A stretch of DNA of 64,000 bases from Microbacterium aurum (GCF_016907815.1 NZ_JAFBCQ010000001.1:3224001-3288000), one strand, 5' to 3'. Counted from the first letter of the stretch, positions 26,344 to 36,436 are shown. The notes: generated by a model from the letters alone, not told the origin. Numbers and translations: made by a program.

Positions 26344-27338
26344 CCGCCATGGAATGGGGCGCCATCCTCAGCAACACGCTCAGCTACCTGCTGAGCCCGG
26401 TCACGATCGCCTATGCGCTCGCGGCCACGGGCCTCGCCGTGCACTTCGGCTACGCGGGCCTGCTCAACTTCGGCATGGCGGGCTTCATGGCCCTCGGTGC
26501 CTACGGGTACGCCATCTCGATCCTCACCTTCGGGTTGCCCTGGTATCTCGCGATGCTCGTCGGACTGCTGCTGGCGGCTCTGTTCGCGGTGATCCTCGGC
26601 GTGCCGACCCTGCGGCTGCGGGCCGACTACCTCGCCATCGTGACGATCGCGGCGGCGGAGATCGTGCGGCTGCTGTTCACGACGCAGGTGTTCGACGAGT
26701 GGACGAACTCCGCCGACGGTCTCGGCAACTACAACGGCAGCTTCCAGTCCGCCAACCCGTTCCCCATGCTCCCCCGCGGCGAGCGCTACGGCTGGGGGCC
26801 CTGGCAGTTCACGGCGCAGCAGCTGTGGGTGGTGGTCTTCGGACTCGCCGTCCTCGCGGTGTCGCTGTTCGTCGTCTGGGCGCTCATGCGCAGCCCCTGG
26901 GGCCGGGTGCTCAAGGGCATCCGTGAAGACGAGGATGCCGTGCGCTCGCTCGGCAAGAACGTCTTCGCCTACAAGATGCAGGCGCTCGTCGTCGGTGGTG
27001 TGATCGGCGCGCTCGGCGGCATCGTCTACGTGCTGCCTTCGGCGGTCATCCCGTCCAGCTACACGACGGCGCTGACGTTCTTCCTGTGGACGATCCTGCT
27101 GCTCGGCGGCGCGTCGACCATCTTCGGACCGAGCCTCGGCGCGGTCATCTTCTGGATGGTGATGGCCCTGCTCGGCAACCTGCTGCCCGAGATGGCGAAG
27201 GCCGGCTGGTTGCCGATGAGCGACATCCAGGCCGGAACCCTCCGCTACATCCTGGTGGGCGTCTCGCTCATGCTGCTCGTGATCTTCAGGCCGCAGGGCA
27301 TCCTCGGCGACAAGAGGGAGATGACCTTTGTCAAGTAA
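26340..27338 (+). CDS. livM: Branched-chain amino acid ABC permease LivM
   Basis: 332 residues from GTG at 26340 (GTGA overlap with livH, GAAAGG upstream); ATG at 26349 is an alternative. Eight or more membrane helices are present. YAGLLNFGMAGFMALGAYG is the LivM signature, and GRVLKGIREDEDAVRSLGKNVFAYK is the cytoplasmic coupling loop that contacts the ATPases. The C-terminus RYILVGVSLMLLVIFRPQGILGD is typical. It forms the transmembrane pore with LivH. Confidence 0.95.
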   Translation: MTAMEWGAILSNTLSYLLSPVTIAYALAATGLAVHFGYAGLLNFGMAGFMALGAYGYAISILTFGLPWYLAMLVGLLLAALFAVILGVPTLRLRADYLAIVTIAAAEIVRLLFTTQVFDEWTNSADGLGNYNGSFQSANPFPMLPRGERYGWGPWQFTAQQLWVVVFGLAVLAVSLFVVWALMRSPWGRVLKGIREDEDAVRSLGKNVFAYKMQALVVGGVIGALGGIVYVLPSAVIPSSYTTALTFFLWTILLLGGASTIFGPSLGAVIFWMVMALLGNLLPEMAKAGWLPMSDIQAGTLRYILVGVSLMLLVIFRPQGILGDKREMTFVK

Positions 27339-28352
27339 TGCATCGAACGCCGGGCCCGACCCCGTCGCGGCGGATGCCGTGGCGGAGCCCGCTGCGGCCA
27401 CCGGCAGCATCCCCCGCCCCAAGAAGACGGGCCTGGCGACAGGTCCCGCCGTCCCGGGCGTGGCCAAGGTCGACCCGATCATGGTGATCGACGGCGTCAC
27501 CCGTCGCTTCGGCGGGCTCACCGCCGTCGACGTGGAGCACCTCGAGATCCCCCGCAACGCCATCACGGCGCTCATCGGGCCGAACGGCGCCGGAAAGACG
27601 ACGCTGTTCAACCTGCTGTGCGGGTTCGACAGGCCGAACTCCGGATCGTGGTCCTACGACGGCAAGAGCCTGGCCGGCATCCCCGCCTTCAAGGTCGCGC
27701 GCATGGGTCAGGTCCGCACCTTCCAGCTCACGAAGGCGCTGTCACTGCTGACGGTGCTGGAGAACATGAAGCTCGGCGCTCCCGGCCAGAAGGGCGAGCG
27801 GTTCTGGACGTCGTTCATCCCGGCCGTCTGGCGCGGGCAGGAGGACGCGAACGAGGAGAAGGCCCGCGGCCTGCTCCGGCGATTCAAGCTGGATGCCAAG
27901 GAGAAGGACTTCGCCGCGTCGCTCTCGGGCGGCCAGCGCAAGCTCCTCGAGATGGCCCGCGCCCTCATGAGCGACCCGAACCTGGTCATGCTCGACGAGC
28001 CCATGGCCGGCGTCAACCCGGCCCTCACCCAGTCGCTGCTCGATCACATCCTCGATCTCAAGGACCTGGGCGTGACGGTGCTGTTCGTCGAGCACGACAT
28101 GCACATGGTGCGCCACATCGCCGACTGGGTCGTGGTCATGGCCGAGGGCCGGGTCGTCGCCGAGGGACCGCCCGACACGGTCATGCAGGATCAGGCCGTG
28201 ATCGACGCGTACCTCGGCAGCCACCAGGACGTCGACCTGGGCGTCGTGACCGGCCGCATCGAGGGCGAGCTCGACGCTTCCGCGCAGGAGCTGCTGGAGG
28301 AGATCCAGGACGAGGAGGCGTCGGCGATCGCCGAGGCCGAGGAGGAGAACAA

Positions 28353-28356
<4 letters not shown>
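27328..28356 (+). CDS. livG: Branched-chain amino acid ABC ATPase LivG
   Basis: 342 residues from TTG at 27328 (AGGGAG upstream), overlapping livM by 11 bp. After a 50-residue Ala/Pro-rich leader come Walker A GPNGAGKTT, Q-loop VRTFQLTKAL, signature LSGGQRKLLEMARAL, Walker B LVMLDEPMAGVNP and switch His VLFVEHDMHMV. The C-terminal about 50 residues are strongly acidic (ELLEEIQDEEASAIAEAEEEN). Typical LivG is about 255 residues, so both ends are extended. Confidence 0.95.
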
Positions 28357-29156
<800 letters not shown>

Positions 29157-29180
29157 CCCCGCGTCCCGGCATCCCACGGG

Positions 29181-29210
29181 AAAGGGCCCCGGATCACTCC
29201 GGGGCCCTTT
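29181..29210. terminator. Bidirectional terminator between livF and the binding-protein gene
   Basis: AAAGGGCCCCGGA and TCCGGGGCCCTTT form a perfect 13-bp stem with loop TCAC. A-run and T-run at the two ends make it work on both strands for the convergent genes. Confidence 0.9.
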
Positions 29211-29225
29211 CGCATGCCGCTGGGA

Positions 29226-30491
29226 TCAGCGGGTCTCGATGCGCGTGTGCGTGTTGTCGGCACCGTACTGGAAGATGCCGATGGACGCCTGCGTCGGGTC
29301 GCCGTTCTCGTCGAACGTGACCGGGCCCGAGTAGCCGTCGTAGTCCGCGACGCCACCTTCGAGGATGATGTCGGCGCACTCCGCGAACGAGGTGCACTTC
29401 GTGCCGTCACCCGAGCCGCCGGACACTTCCTGCAGCTTGGTGGCGATGTCCGCGCCCGTCGTCGACTTCGACGCGAGCGAGGCCAGCGCCAGCAGCACGA
29501 CGGCGTCGTAGGACTCCGCGGCGTAGGAGTAGTCGTCGAGCTCGGTGTTGCCGGCGGCGGTCCAGGCGGCGTTCAGACGCTCCTTGAAGTCGTCCTCCAG
29601 CACCGGGCCGGGCGTCGTGCCCTTGGCGCCCTCGAGCGAGACCGACACGTCGGTGCCCCACTGCTTGAGGTTGCCGTCGACGAGGTAGAAGTTCTTCGCC
29701 TCGACACCCGCGTTCACCAGCAGCGGCGCGATCGTCGCGAACTGGTCGAAGGTGATGAGCACGACCGCGTCGGGCTGCGCCGCGGCGATCGTCGCGACCT
29801 GCGCGTCGAAGGAGCTGTCACCGTCGTTGTAGGACGCCTCGGCCACGACGCTGCCGCCGGTGGACTCGAAGACCTCCTTGACGACATCGTGCAGACCGGT
29901 GCCGTAGGCGTCGTTCTGGTAGATGATGCCGATGTTCTTGTGGCCGTCCTCCGCGACGAGGTTGCCGAGCACCTCGCCCTGGAGCAGGTCGCTCGGAGCG
30001 GTGCGCCAGTAGAGGTTGTCGTCGTCCCAATCGGTGAAGTCGGGCGAGGTGTTGGCGGGCGAGAAGGTGATGATGCCGGCTGCGACGTTGGAGTCGAGGA
30101 ACAGCTTCGTCACACCCGAGGCCGCCGCGCCGACCATGGCCGAGACGCCCGCGTTCTGGAGCTTGGGCACCGTGGTCTCGAACGCCTTGTTGTCGGCGTC
30201 GCCCGAGTCGCCCGGGGTGAAGTCGATCGTGAGGCCCTTGGCGGCTTCGTTGACCTCGTTCACGGCGAGCTGGACACCGGCCTCCTCGGGCGGGCCGAGG
30301 AAGGCGAGGCTGCCGGTCTGGGGCAGCACGCTGCCGATCTTGAGGGTGAGATCCTCCGCCGGGGCCGCGCTCTCGCTGGGCTCGGTGGAACCTCCGCCGC
30401 CGGCGCAGCCGGCCAGCAGGACTGCGCTGACAGCGGCGACGGCGATACCGCCGAGTGCCTTGCCAGCACGAGAACGTGTGAAGACGCTCAT
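29226..30491 (-). CDS. Branched-chain amino acid ABC substrate-binding lipoprotein
   Basis: 421 residues from ATG at 30491 with AAGGAG 6-11 nt upstream. The N-terminus has a lipobox (SAVLLAGCAGGG) and then a linker, so it is anchored outside the membrane. The Leu/Ile/Val-binding fold follows (LKIGSVLPQTGSLAFLGPPEEAGVQLAVNEVN, VSAMVGAAASGVT, TFSPANTSPDFT, NIGIIYQNDAYGTGL, YSYAAESYDAVVLLALA). It probably delivers ligand to LivHMGF. It is unusual in being convergent with that operon rather than its first gene, so the two are regulated separately. Confidence 0.93.
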   Translation of the reverse strand: MSVFTRSRAGKALGGIAVAAVSAVLLAGCAGGGGSTEPSESAAPAEDLTLKIGSVLPQTGSLAFLGPPEEAGVQLAVNEVNEAAKGLTIDFTPGDSGDADNKAFETTVPKLQNAGVSAMVGAAASGVTKLFLDSNVAAGIITFSPANTSPDFTDWDDDNLYWRTAPSDLLQGEVLGNLVAEDGHKNIGIIYQNDAYGTGLHDVVKEVFESTGGSVVAEASYNDGDSSFDAQVATIAAAQPDAVVLITFDQFATIAPLLVNAGVEAKNFYLVDGNLKQWGTDVSVSLEGAKGTTPGPVLEDDFKERLNAAWTAAGNTELDDYSYAAESYDAVVLLALASLASKSTTGADIATKLQEVSGGSGDGTKCTSFAECADIILEGGVADYDGYSGPVTFDENGDPTQASIGIFQYGADNTHTRIETR

Positions 30492-30650
30492 GTTGCTCCT
30501 TGATCTGTATGAAACACGGGGCGGCATCGGGACGCCTCCCCAGTGGGTCAAACCTATGCGCGGAAGCGCGTCCGGATTGTTGCGTTCCGTTAACGGTGTG
30601 AAACCAAACGGTCACGGTGCGATAACGGCGCTTCGGGCCGCCCGGCCGCG

Positions 30651-31583
30651 TCAGACGAGGTCGGCGACGTCGGATGCCGCGCGCGTGCGCCGCGCCGAGA
30701 TCAGCGAGTCGGCGCTCAGCACGATGAGGGCGAGCCAGACGAGGCCGAACCCGATCCAGCGCTCCAGCGGCATGGGCTCCTGCATGATCCACGCGCCGGT
30801 GATGAACTGCAGGATCGGGGCGACGAACTGCAGCAGGCCGATGACGGTGAGGGGCGCGCGCCGCGCGCCGGCCGCGAACAGCAGCAGCGGCACGGCGGTG
30901 ATGACCCCCGCGAGCGGGACGAGGGCGGTATGCCACGCGCCCTGCGTGCCCCAGACGAGGCCGGTCGTCGCGCCGACGATGACGAGCTGGATGATCGCGA
31001 TCGGGGTGAGCCACAGCGACTCCAGCGTCAGCCCGCTGATCGCGTCGACGCGGGGGCCGATCTGCTTCTTCACCAGCCCGTAGGTGCCGAAGCTCGCCGC
31101 GAGGGTCAGGGCGATCCACGGGAACGAGCCGTAGGCGACGATGATCACGATGACGGCGAGCGCCGCGAATCCGATCGCGACCCACTGGGCGGTGCGCAGC
31201 TTCTCGCCGAGCACGAGGACACCCAGCAGCACCGTGACGATGGGGTTGATGAAGTACCCGAGGCTGCCCTCGATGACGTGACCGGTGAGGATGCCGATGA
31301 GGAAGACCTGCCAGTTCACGTAGATCAGCAGGCCCGCGATGATCGTCCAGAACACCAGCCGCCTGTCCCGGAGGATCGCGAGGAGCTTGCCCCAGGTGCG
31401 GGTGACGGTCAGCAGGATGGCGCAGAACAGCAGCGAGAACAGGATCCGCCAGACGACGATCTCCCAGGGCCCGATCGGCGCGAGCAGCAGGAAGTAGAGG
31501 GGCATGAAGCCCCAGAGGAAGTAGGCGGCGAAGGCGTAGACCCCGCCGAGTCGTTCCTCGCGGGCGGTCTCGTCGGGTGTCAT
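30651..31583 (-). CDS. rarD: EamA-family transporter RarD
   Basis: 310 residues from ATG at 31583; a TAGGCT box lies 7 nt upstream (31591-31596), which supports this start over the longer frame. It has ten membrane helices in two EamA halves (GGVYAFAAYFLWGFMPLYF..., SLGYFINPIVTVLLGVLVLGEKL, ...FVAPILQFITGAWIMQEPM). RarD proteins are drug/metabolite-superfamily exporters with uncertain substrates. The gene stands alone between groES and the binding-protein gene. Confidence 0.93.
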   Translation of the reverse strand: MTPDETAREERLGGVYAFAAYFLWGFMPLYFLLLAPIGPWEIVVWRILFSLLFCAILLTVTRTWGKLLAILRDRRLVFWTIIAGLLIYVNWQVFLIGILTGHVIEGSLGYFINPIVTVLLGVLVLGEKLRTAQWVAIGFAALAVIVIIVAYGSFPWIALTLAASFGTYGLVKKQIGPRVDAISGLTLESLWLTPIAIIQLVIVGATTGLVWGTQGAWHTALVPLAGVITAVPLLLFAAGARRAPLTVIGLLQFVAPILQFITGAWIMQEPMPLERWIGFGLVWLALIVLSADSLISARRTRAASDVADLV

Positions 31584-31590
31584 GAGACAA

Positions 31591-31596
31591 AGCCTA
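31591..31596 (-). promoter_or_regulatory. rarD: Leaderless-type -10 box TAGGCT, rarD
   Basis: TAGGCT, 7 nt before the ATG at 31583; it decides the start against the longer open frame. Confidence 0.55.
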
Positions 31597-31672
31597 GAAC
31601 GGTCATGACTCGTCGCGGGCCGCGACGGCCGCGGCATCCTGCCGTTCCTCGCTCATCTTCTGCCAGCACGAC

Positions 31673-31702
31673 GAAGGCCCCTGGGAGAACCCAGGGGCCT
31701 TC
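31673..31702 (-). terminator. Terminator after groES
   Basis: GAAGGCCCCTGGG and CCCAGGGGCCTTC form a perfect 13-bp stem with loop AGAA, 13 bp beyond the groES stop. groES is therefore transcribed alone, without groEL. Confidence 0.88.
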
Positions 31703-31715
31703 GCGAGACGTTCGC

Positions 31716-32012
31716 TCAGCGGACGACGACCGCCAGGACGTCGCGCGCCGACAGGACGAGGTACTCGTCGCTGCCGAGCTTCACCTCGGTACCGCCGTAC
31801 TTGCTGTAGAGCACACGGTCGCCGACGGCGACGTCGAGCGGCACGCGGTTGCCGTTGTCGTCGATGCGGCCGGGGCCGACCGCCACGACCTCGCCCTCCT
31901 GGGGCTTCTCCTTGGCGGTGTCGGGGATGACGAGGCCACTGGACGTGACCTGCTCAGCCTCGACCTGCTTGATGACGATGCGGTCCTCGAGCGGCTTGAT
32001 GGAAACCGACAC
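31716..32012 (-). CDS. groES: Co-chaperonin GroES
   Basis: 98 residues from GTG at 32012 with GAAAGAGG upstream. It has the Cpn10 fold sequence [22 protein letters not shown], the mobile-loop region, [20 protein letters not shown], and [16 protein letters not shown]...[13 protein letters not shown]. It caps the GroEL ring during folding. Two CIRCE operators upstream imply HrcA control. A terminator directly follows and no groEL is present, so groEL must be elsewhere, as is common in actinobacteria. Confidence 0.98.
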   Translation of the reverse strand: MSVSIKPLEDRIVIKQVEAEQVTSSGLVIPDTAKEKPQEGEVVAVGPGRIDDNGNRVPLDVAVGDRVLYSKYGGTEVKLGSDEYLVLSARDVLAVVVR

Positions 32013-32063
32013 GGTCTACCTCTTTCTTGCGGGGCGTACTGCCGTTTGTCACTGAAAGACTCG

Positions 32064-32090
32064 TTAGCACCCACGAGGGTGGAGTGCTAA
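32064..32090. promoter_or_regulatory. CIRCE operator 1 (HrcA site) of groES
   Basis: TTAGCACCC-N9-GAGTGCTAA matches the CIRCE consensus TTAGCACTC-N9-GAGTGCTAA with one mismatch in the left arm. It lies 51 bp before the groES start. Confidence 0.95.
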
Positions 32091-32108
32091 CGCAAGTCTA
32101 GGGCGCGG

Positions 32109-32135
32109 TTGGCACTCGTGCAACGCGAGTGCCAA
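32109..32135. promoter_or_regulatory. CIRCE-like operator 2 (TTGGCACTC-N9-GAGTGCCAA)
   Basis: A perfect 9-9-9 palindrome, differing from consensus by A-to-G symmetrically at the third position. It sits 18 bp further from groES than operator 1 and 53 bp from the divergent methyltransferase TAGGCT box, so HrcA could also affect that gene. Confidence 0.88.
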
Positions 32136-32188
32136 CTTCCCGTCACAGCCCTATGGGGGCCGCGTGGGGGCTGGGGGACTCGCACACC

Positions 32189-32194
32189 TAGGCT
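32189..32194 (+). promoter_or_regulatory. Leaderless-type -10 box TAGGCT, methyltransferase gene
   Basis: TAGGCT, 6 nt before the GTG at 32201. Confidence 0.55.
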
Positions 32195-32200
32195 GGGCGG

Positions 32201-33388
32201 GTGGAACTGGCCGAACTGACCGCCCTGCTCACCCCCGAGGGGCTGCGGCTCGTGGACGAGATCGGCGCGATCGACACGCCCGCCGATGTGGCGGCCACGG
32301 TGTCGCGGCTGCGCGCCGCGGGGCTCTCCCCCGAGCTCGTCTCCGCCGCCGTCGGGCAGGCGCGGCTACGCACGCGGGCGCGTCAGAAGTTCGGCGAATT
32401 CGCCGAGCGGATGCTGTTCACGCGCGCGGGCCTGGAGCAGGCGACCCGTCTGGCGATCGGCGCGCGCCACGCCGGGCGGTTCCGTGACGCCGGGTTCGCG
32501 CGGGTCGCCGACCTCGGGTGCGGGATCGGCGGCGACGCCCTGGCCTTCGCGGGAATCGGCCTGCAGGTGCTCGCCGTCGACGCCGACGAGGTGACCGCGG
32601 CCCTCGCGGCCTACAACCTGGCCCCCTTCGGCGACGCCGCCGTCGTGCGGCACGCGCGCGCGGAAGAGGTCTCCGTCGACGGCGTGGACGCCGTCTGGCT
32701 CGACCCGGCGCGCCGCGAGGCGGGGCACGGCGCCACCGCCCGCGTGGGTGCCGCGGACTGGTCGCCGCCGCTGGACTGGGTGTTCGATCTCGCCGGGCGG
32801 CTGCCGGCGGGCATCAAGCTCGGACCCGCGTTCGACCGCACCCGGATCCCGGACGGCGCGGAGGCGCAGTGGATCAGCGTGGACGGCTCGACGATCGAGC
32901 TCGTCGTCTGGACGGGAGCGCTGGCCCGCCCCGGCGTCCGGCGCGCCGCGCTCGTGGTGCGCGGCGGCGGAGCGGCCGAACTCACGGCATCCGCCGACGC
33001 CGAGGATGTCGCCGTACGCCCCTTGGGCGCGTTCGTGCACGAGCCCGAGGGTGCCGTCATCCGCGCGCGGCTCATCGGCGAGGTCGCACGCGACCTGGAC
33101 GCCGGCATGCTCGCGCCGGGCATCGCGTACCTGACGTCGGATGCCGCGGTCACGAGCCCCTTCGTGCAGACCTTCCGGGTGCGTGAGCAGCTGCCGACCG
33201 ACGTCAAGGCGCTGTCGCGCGCGCTGCGCGAGCGCGGGATCGGGACGCTCGAGATCAAGAAGCGCGGGGTCGACGTCGACCCCGCGACGCTGCGGACCAA
33301 GCTGAAGCTCCGCGGCAGCGAGGCGGCGACGCTGATCCTGACGCGGGTCGGCGGCACGCGCCTCGCTCTGCTCGCCGATCGCGTCTGA
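32201..33388 (+). CDS. Class I SAM-dependent methyltransferase with THUMP-like C-terminal domain
   Basis: 395 residues from GTG at 32201, preceded 6 nt upstream by TAGGCT (leaderless). A helical N-terminus (1-90) is followed by SAM motif I VADLGCGIGGDALAFAGIG, VLAVDADEVTAALA, and the acidic motif VDAVWLDPARREAG (DPAR replaces DPPY-like catalytic motifs). The C-terminal THUMP-like region has EQLPTDVKALSRALRERGIGTLEIKKRGVDVDPATLRTKLKLRG. The family is related to RNA or DNA methyltransferases; the substrate is unknown. Confidence 0.88.
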   Translation: MELAELTALLTPEGLRLVDEIGAIDTPADVAATVSRLRAAGLSPELVSAAVGQARLRTRARQKFGEFAERMLFTRAGLEQATRLAIGARHAGRFRDAGFARVADLGCGIGGDALAFAGIGLQVLAVDADEVTAALAAYNLAPFGDAAVVRHARAEEVSVDGVDAVWLDPARREAGHGATARVGAADWSPPLDWVFDLAGRLPAGIKLGPAFDRTRIPDGAEAQWISVDGSTIELVVWTGALARPGVRRAALVVRGGGAAELTASADAEDVAVRPLGAFVHEPEGAVIRARLIGEVARDLDAGMLAPGIAYLTSDAAVTSPFVQTFRVREQLPTDVKALSRALRERGIGTLEIKKRGVDVDPATLRTKLKLRGSEAATLILTRVGGTRLALLADRV

Positions 33389-33395
33389 GCGGGCG

Positions 33396-33998
33396 TCAGC
33401 CGAACAGCGGCCCCTGCGTCGAGGCCCACCACAGCCATCCGCCGCTGTAGACGAGCGACAGGATGCTGAGGCACAGCGCCCACGCCGCGATGGCCCGGCT
33501 CTCCCACGGGCGCCGCAGGGCCGCGATCGCAAGTCCCATCCCGACGAGGCCGATGAGGAACCCCCACCCGACGAGGAACGACACGATGAGCCCCAGCACG
33601 GCGAAGGTCAGCGCCCAGCCCGCGCTGTGCGGGAGCGGCGCCGGCGGCGCGGGAGCCCACTGCACGTCGGCGGAGTCGGGATCGGTGTGCACCGACGCCG
33701 TCACCGGGACCGGCTCGGTGAACTGACGCTGGAACCCGCCCCGGTGCTCGCCGGGGAGGGTCGCGGTGCCCGCGAGCGCCACGTCCTCGGACGGCGGCTC
33801 GACCCGGGCGGCGGGGGTGAGGGGTGTGGCGGGCGGCGCGGGGTCGCCGGGGGCGGGCGTGGCGGCGGGCGCAGGCGCGGCGGCGGGCGCGGGCACGGCG
33901 GCGGGCGCGGGCACGGCGGCGGATGTGTTCGCGGTTTCGGTGGCCGCGGCGGCGCGCGTGTGCGGGGGCTCGGCCCCCGGCATCCGATCGTCGGTCAT
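33396..33998 (-). CDS. DUF4190-type membrane protein with Ala/Pro-rich N-terminus
   Basis: 200 residues. The N-terminal about 120 residues are low complexity (repeats of PAPAA and similar). The C-terminus has three hydrophobic helices ([61 protein letters not shown]) like DUF4190. The start overlaps the tsaD stop by 4 bp (33995-33998), so it is translated from the tsaD mRNA. Function unknown. Confidence 0.8.
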   Translation of the reverse strand: MTDDRMPGAEPPHTRAAAATETANTSAAVPAPAAVPAPAAAPAPAATPAPGDPAPPATPLTPAARVEPPSEDVALAGTATLPGEHRGGFQRQFTEPVPVTASVHTDPDSADVQWAPAPPAPLPHSAGWALTFAVLGLIVSFLVGWGFLIGLVGMGLAIAALRRPWESRAIAAWALCLSILSLVYSGGWLWWASTQGPLFG

Positions 33999-35056
33999 TC
34001 GGCCACCGCCACCTGGATCTCGGTCACCGGCAGCGTCGAATCGGCGCCGAAGGCCAGGGTCGACGGGGTGCGGCCGCTCATGATGAGTTCGGCGGCGAGG
34101 GCGGCGATCATGGCTCCATTGTCGGTGCAGAGGCTGAGTGGCGGAATCCGCACCGCGACGCCGGCCGCGGTGGCGCGCTCGAGGGCGACCTCCCGCAGGC
34201 GCCGGTTGGCGATAACGCCGCCGCCGAGCAGCAGGCGGGGCACGCCGTACCGCGCGCAGGCGTCGAGGGCCTTGGTGACGAGGACGTCGACGACCGCTTC
34301 GCGGAACGACGCCGCCACGTCGGCGACCGGGACCGGCTCCCCCGCAGCCTCGGCCTGCTCGACCCAGCGGGCGACGGCGGTCTTGAGCCCCGAGAACGAG
34401 AAGTCGTACCGGTGCTCGGCCATGTCGGAGGCGCGGGACAGACCGCGCGGAAAGCGGATCGCGTGCGGGTCGCCGGTCGCGGCGGCGCGGTCGATCTCGG
34501 GACCGCCGGGGTAGGGCAGACCGAGGATGCGGGCGATCTTGTCGAAGGCCTCGCCCGCGGCGTCGTCCATCGTCTCGCCCAGCAGCTCCACGTCGGAGAC
34601 GAGGTCGCGCACGAGGAGCAGTGACGTGTGGCCCCCGCTCACGAGGAGCGCGACGGTGGGGTACTCGACCTCGTCGCCGGTCAGGATGTCGGCGGCGATG
34701 TGACCGACGAGGTGGTTGACCGCGTACAGCGGGGTGTCGAGGCTGACGGCGAGCGCCTTCGCCGCGCCGATCCCGACCATGAGCGCGCCGGCGAGGCCGG
34801 GACCGCTCGTGACGGCGACCGCGTCGAGGTCTTCGAGGGCAATGCCGGCGTCGGCGACGGCGGCGGTGATGGCTGGCTGTAGCGCCTCGAGGTGGGCGCG
34901 CGCCGCGACCTCGGGGACGACGCCGCCATAGCGGGCGTGCTCGTCCATCGAGCTCGCGATCGTGTTGGAGAGCAGGGTGCGGCCTCGCACGATGCCGATG
35001 CCGGTCTCGTCGCAGCTCGTCTCGATGCCGAGCACCAGGGGCTCATCGCGGTTCAT
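33995..35056 (-). CDS. tsaD: tRNA threonylcarbamoyladenosine synthase subunit TsaD
   Basis: 353 residues. ASKHA-type ATPase motifs: [40 protein letters not shown], metal-binding HxxxH in [56 protein letters not shown] and [14 protein letters not shown]. With TsaB and TsaE it transfers threonylcarbamoyl to A37 of ANN-decoding tRNAs. It follows rimI after a 166-bp gap that holds a strong hairpin, so expression may be set by read-through or by its own promoter. Confidence 0.98.
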   Translation of the reverse strand: MNRDEPLVLGIETSCDETGIGIVRGRTLLSNTIASSMDEHARYGGVVPEVAARAHLEALQPAITAAVADAGIALEDLDAVAVTSGPGLAGALMVGIGAAKALAVSLDTPLYAVNHLVGHIAADILTGDEVEYPTVALLVSGGHTSLLLVRDLVSDVELLGETMDDAAGEAFDKIARILGLPYPGGPEIDRAAATGDPHAIRFPRGLSRASDMAEHRYDFSFSGLKTAVARWVEQAEAAGEPVPVADVAASFREAVVDVLVTKALDACARYGVPRLLLGGGVIANRRLREVALERATAAGVAVRIPPLSLCTDNGAMIAALAAELIMSGRTPSTLAFGADSTLPVTEIQVAVAE

Positions 35057-35105
35057 GCGGCGCCTCCCGCGGCTCGGGCACGGCGGCTCAGACCACCGGC
35101 GTGCG

Positions 35106-35171
35106 AAAAGCAGGCTGAAACGGCACCCTGCGGCCCCCGGCAGCGGTCGGGGTGCGGTCCAGCCTGCTTTT
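35106..35171. terminator. Terminator-like hairpin between rimI and tsaD
   Basis: AAAAGCAGGCTG (35106-35117) and CAGCCTGCTTTT (35160-35171) are exact complements. The 42-nt loop itself folds (GCACC/GGTGC and CTGC/GCAG). Flanking A and T runs make it look like a bidirectional terminator, although both flanking genes belong to one functional set. Two imperfect 26-bp direct repeats (35172-35197 and 35214-35239, sharing CGGTCATG) lie beside it; the second contains the rimI stop. Confidence 0.65.
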
Positions 35172-35222
35172 GCGACACGGTCATGTGCACACCCCCGACT
35201 TCCAAGCCCGTCCGCGATGCGG

Positions 35223-35729
35223 TCATGCGCACATCCCCGGCCCGGATGCCGGCGCGGCGCCGTCGGCCCGCGCGGCCGTCCACGCCACGAGGTCGAGCCT
35301 CATGACGATGGCGTCGACGTCGTCGGGCTGGTAGTAGCGCGGTCGTCGGGCGATCTCGGCGAAACCCTCCGAGACGTAGAGGGCGGATGCGGCGGGGTTG
35401 TCCGCCCGTACCTCGAGGAAGACCTCGCGGGCACCGCACTCTCGGGCCGTCTGCAACAGGGCTCGCAGCAGCGCGCGGCCGCGGCCCCGGCCCCGTGCGG
35501 CCTCGGCGATCGCGATCGTCTGGATGTCGGCATCCGCCGCCCCGGCCACCGCCCGCACGCCGCCGTAGCCGAGCAGCCGGCCGGCCTCGACGTCGACGAG
35601 GTAGCGGCCGTGCGGCGAGACGAGCTCCTCGCGCATCATCGCCTCGCTCCAGGCGTCGGTGGGGAACGACGTGCGCTCGAGGTCCATGATGGCGGCGAGG
35701 TCGTCGGCGGTGGCGGTGCGCAGCGTCAT
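35223..35729 (-). CDS. rimI: Ribosomal-protein-alanine N-acetyltransferase RimI
   Basis: 168 residues; ATG overlaps the tsaB stop by 4 bp. The GNAT fold shows [22 protein letters not shown], the acetyl-CoA motif [22 protein letters not shown] and the C-terminal [27 protein letters not shown]. It acetylates the N-terminal Ala of ribosomal protein S18, and in actinobacteria probably other proteins. It lies between tsaB and tsaD, the usual order. The last residues are encoded within a short direct repeat. Confidence 0.95.
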   Translation of the reverse strand: MTLRTATADDLAAIMDLERTSFPTDAWSEAMMREELVSPHGRYLVDVEAGRLLGYGGVRAVAGAADADIQTIAIAEAARGRGRGRALLRALLQTARECGAREVFLEVRADNPAASALYVSEGFAEIARRPRYYQPDDVDAIVMRLDLVAWTAARADGAAPASGPGMCA

Positions 35730-36406
35730 GACCCCACCCGCTTGCGGGGCGCCGGGAGCGTCACGTCGGGCGCGCGCAGGTAGAGCGGTTCGGGGCCGGT
35801 GAGCTCGCGGCCCGCGGCGATCGCCCGCGCCGCGACGACCGCGACCATGGCGGCGCTGATCTCGGTCACGTCGCGGCGTTCGGCCCGTAGTTCCCCGAGC
35901 ACGGCGTCGATCTCGACGCGGGGCGCGAGGGCCGGTCCTGCGGTGCGGATGGGGATCCCGTCGGCATCCGTGCCTTCGTAGACCGAGTAGGCGACCTCGC
36001 GGCGCCGGGCGTCGGTCACGACGGCGAAGCGCGCGGGCTCGGCGAACGGGTCGGTGAGCGCCGCGGCCAGCAGGATCTGCAGGGCGGCCGCGTCGTGGCT
36101 CGGCACCGCGACGACCGGCAGCGCGCGCCCGAGCGCGAACGCCCGCGCCGCGGCGATGCCGACGCGCAGGCCGGTGAACGGGCCGGGACCCATGCCCGCA
36201 GCGACATGCGTCACCGCGACCGCCTGCGGCGCGGCGGTCGTGCCGACGGGACCGAGCGCGGCGCCGGCGAGCGCCTCGCGCAGGAGGTCACCGATGGCCT
36301 CGGCGTGGCCGAGCGGGTTGGCGCGGGAGTGCTCGGCGAACACGACCCCGTCGTCGTCGACGACTCCGACGGCTGTGCCGAGGGAGGTGTCGATGCCGAG
36401 GATCAC
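35726..36406 (-). CDS. tsaB: tRNA threonylcarbamoyladenosine complex subunit TsaB
   Basis: 226 residues from GTG at 36406. ASKHA-like motifs ILGIDTSLGTAVGVVDDDG, HVAAGMGPGPFTGLRVGIAAARAFALG and FAVVTDARRREVAYSVYEG are present. TsaB is the scaffold partner of TsaD. A TACCCT box (36414-36419) lies 7 nt upstream, so an internal leaderless promoter may exist although tsaE ends only 30 bp away. It overlaps rimI by 4 bp. Confidence 0.95.
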   Translation of the reverse strand: MILGIDTSLGTAVGVVDDDGVVFAEHSRANPLGHAEAIGDLLREALAGAALGPVGTTAAPQAVAVTHVAAGMGPGPFTGLRVGIAAARAFALGRALPVVAVPSHDAAALQILLAAALTDPFAEPARFAVVTDARRREVAYSVYEGTDADGIPIRTAGPALAPRVEIDAVLGELRAERRDVTEISAAMVAVVAARAIAAGRELTGPEPLYLRAPDVTLPAPRKRVGS

Positions 36407-36413
36407 GTCTTCC

Positions 36414-36419
36414 AGGGTA
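36414..36419 (-). promoter_or_regulatory. tsaB: Leaderless-type -10 box TACCCT, tsaB
   Basis: TACCCT, 7 nt before the GTG at 36406, in the 30-bp gap after tsaE. Confidence 0.4.
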
Positions 36420-36436
36420 GTCGGCGCGGCGGGGGG

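Noticed and set aside
34892..35305. Small plus-strand genes across the tsaD/rimI gap
   Set aside because: They start inside tsaD antisense, carry no motif and cross the hairpin; no ribosome site.
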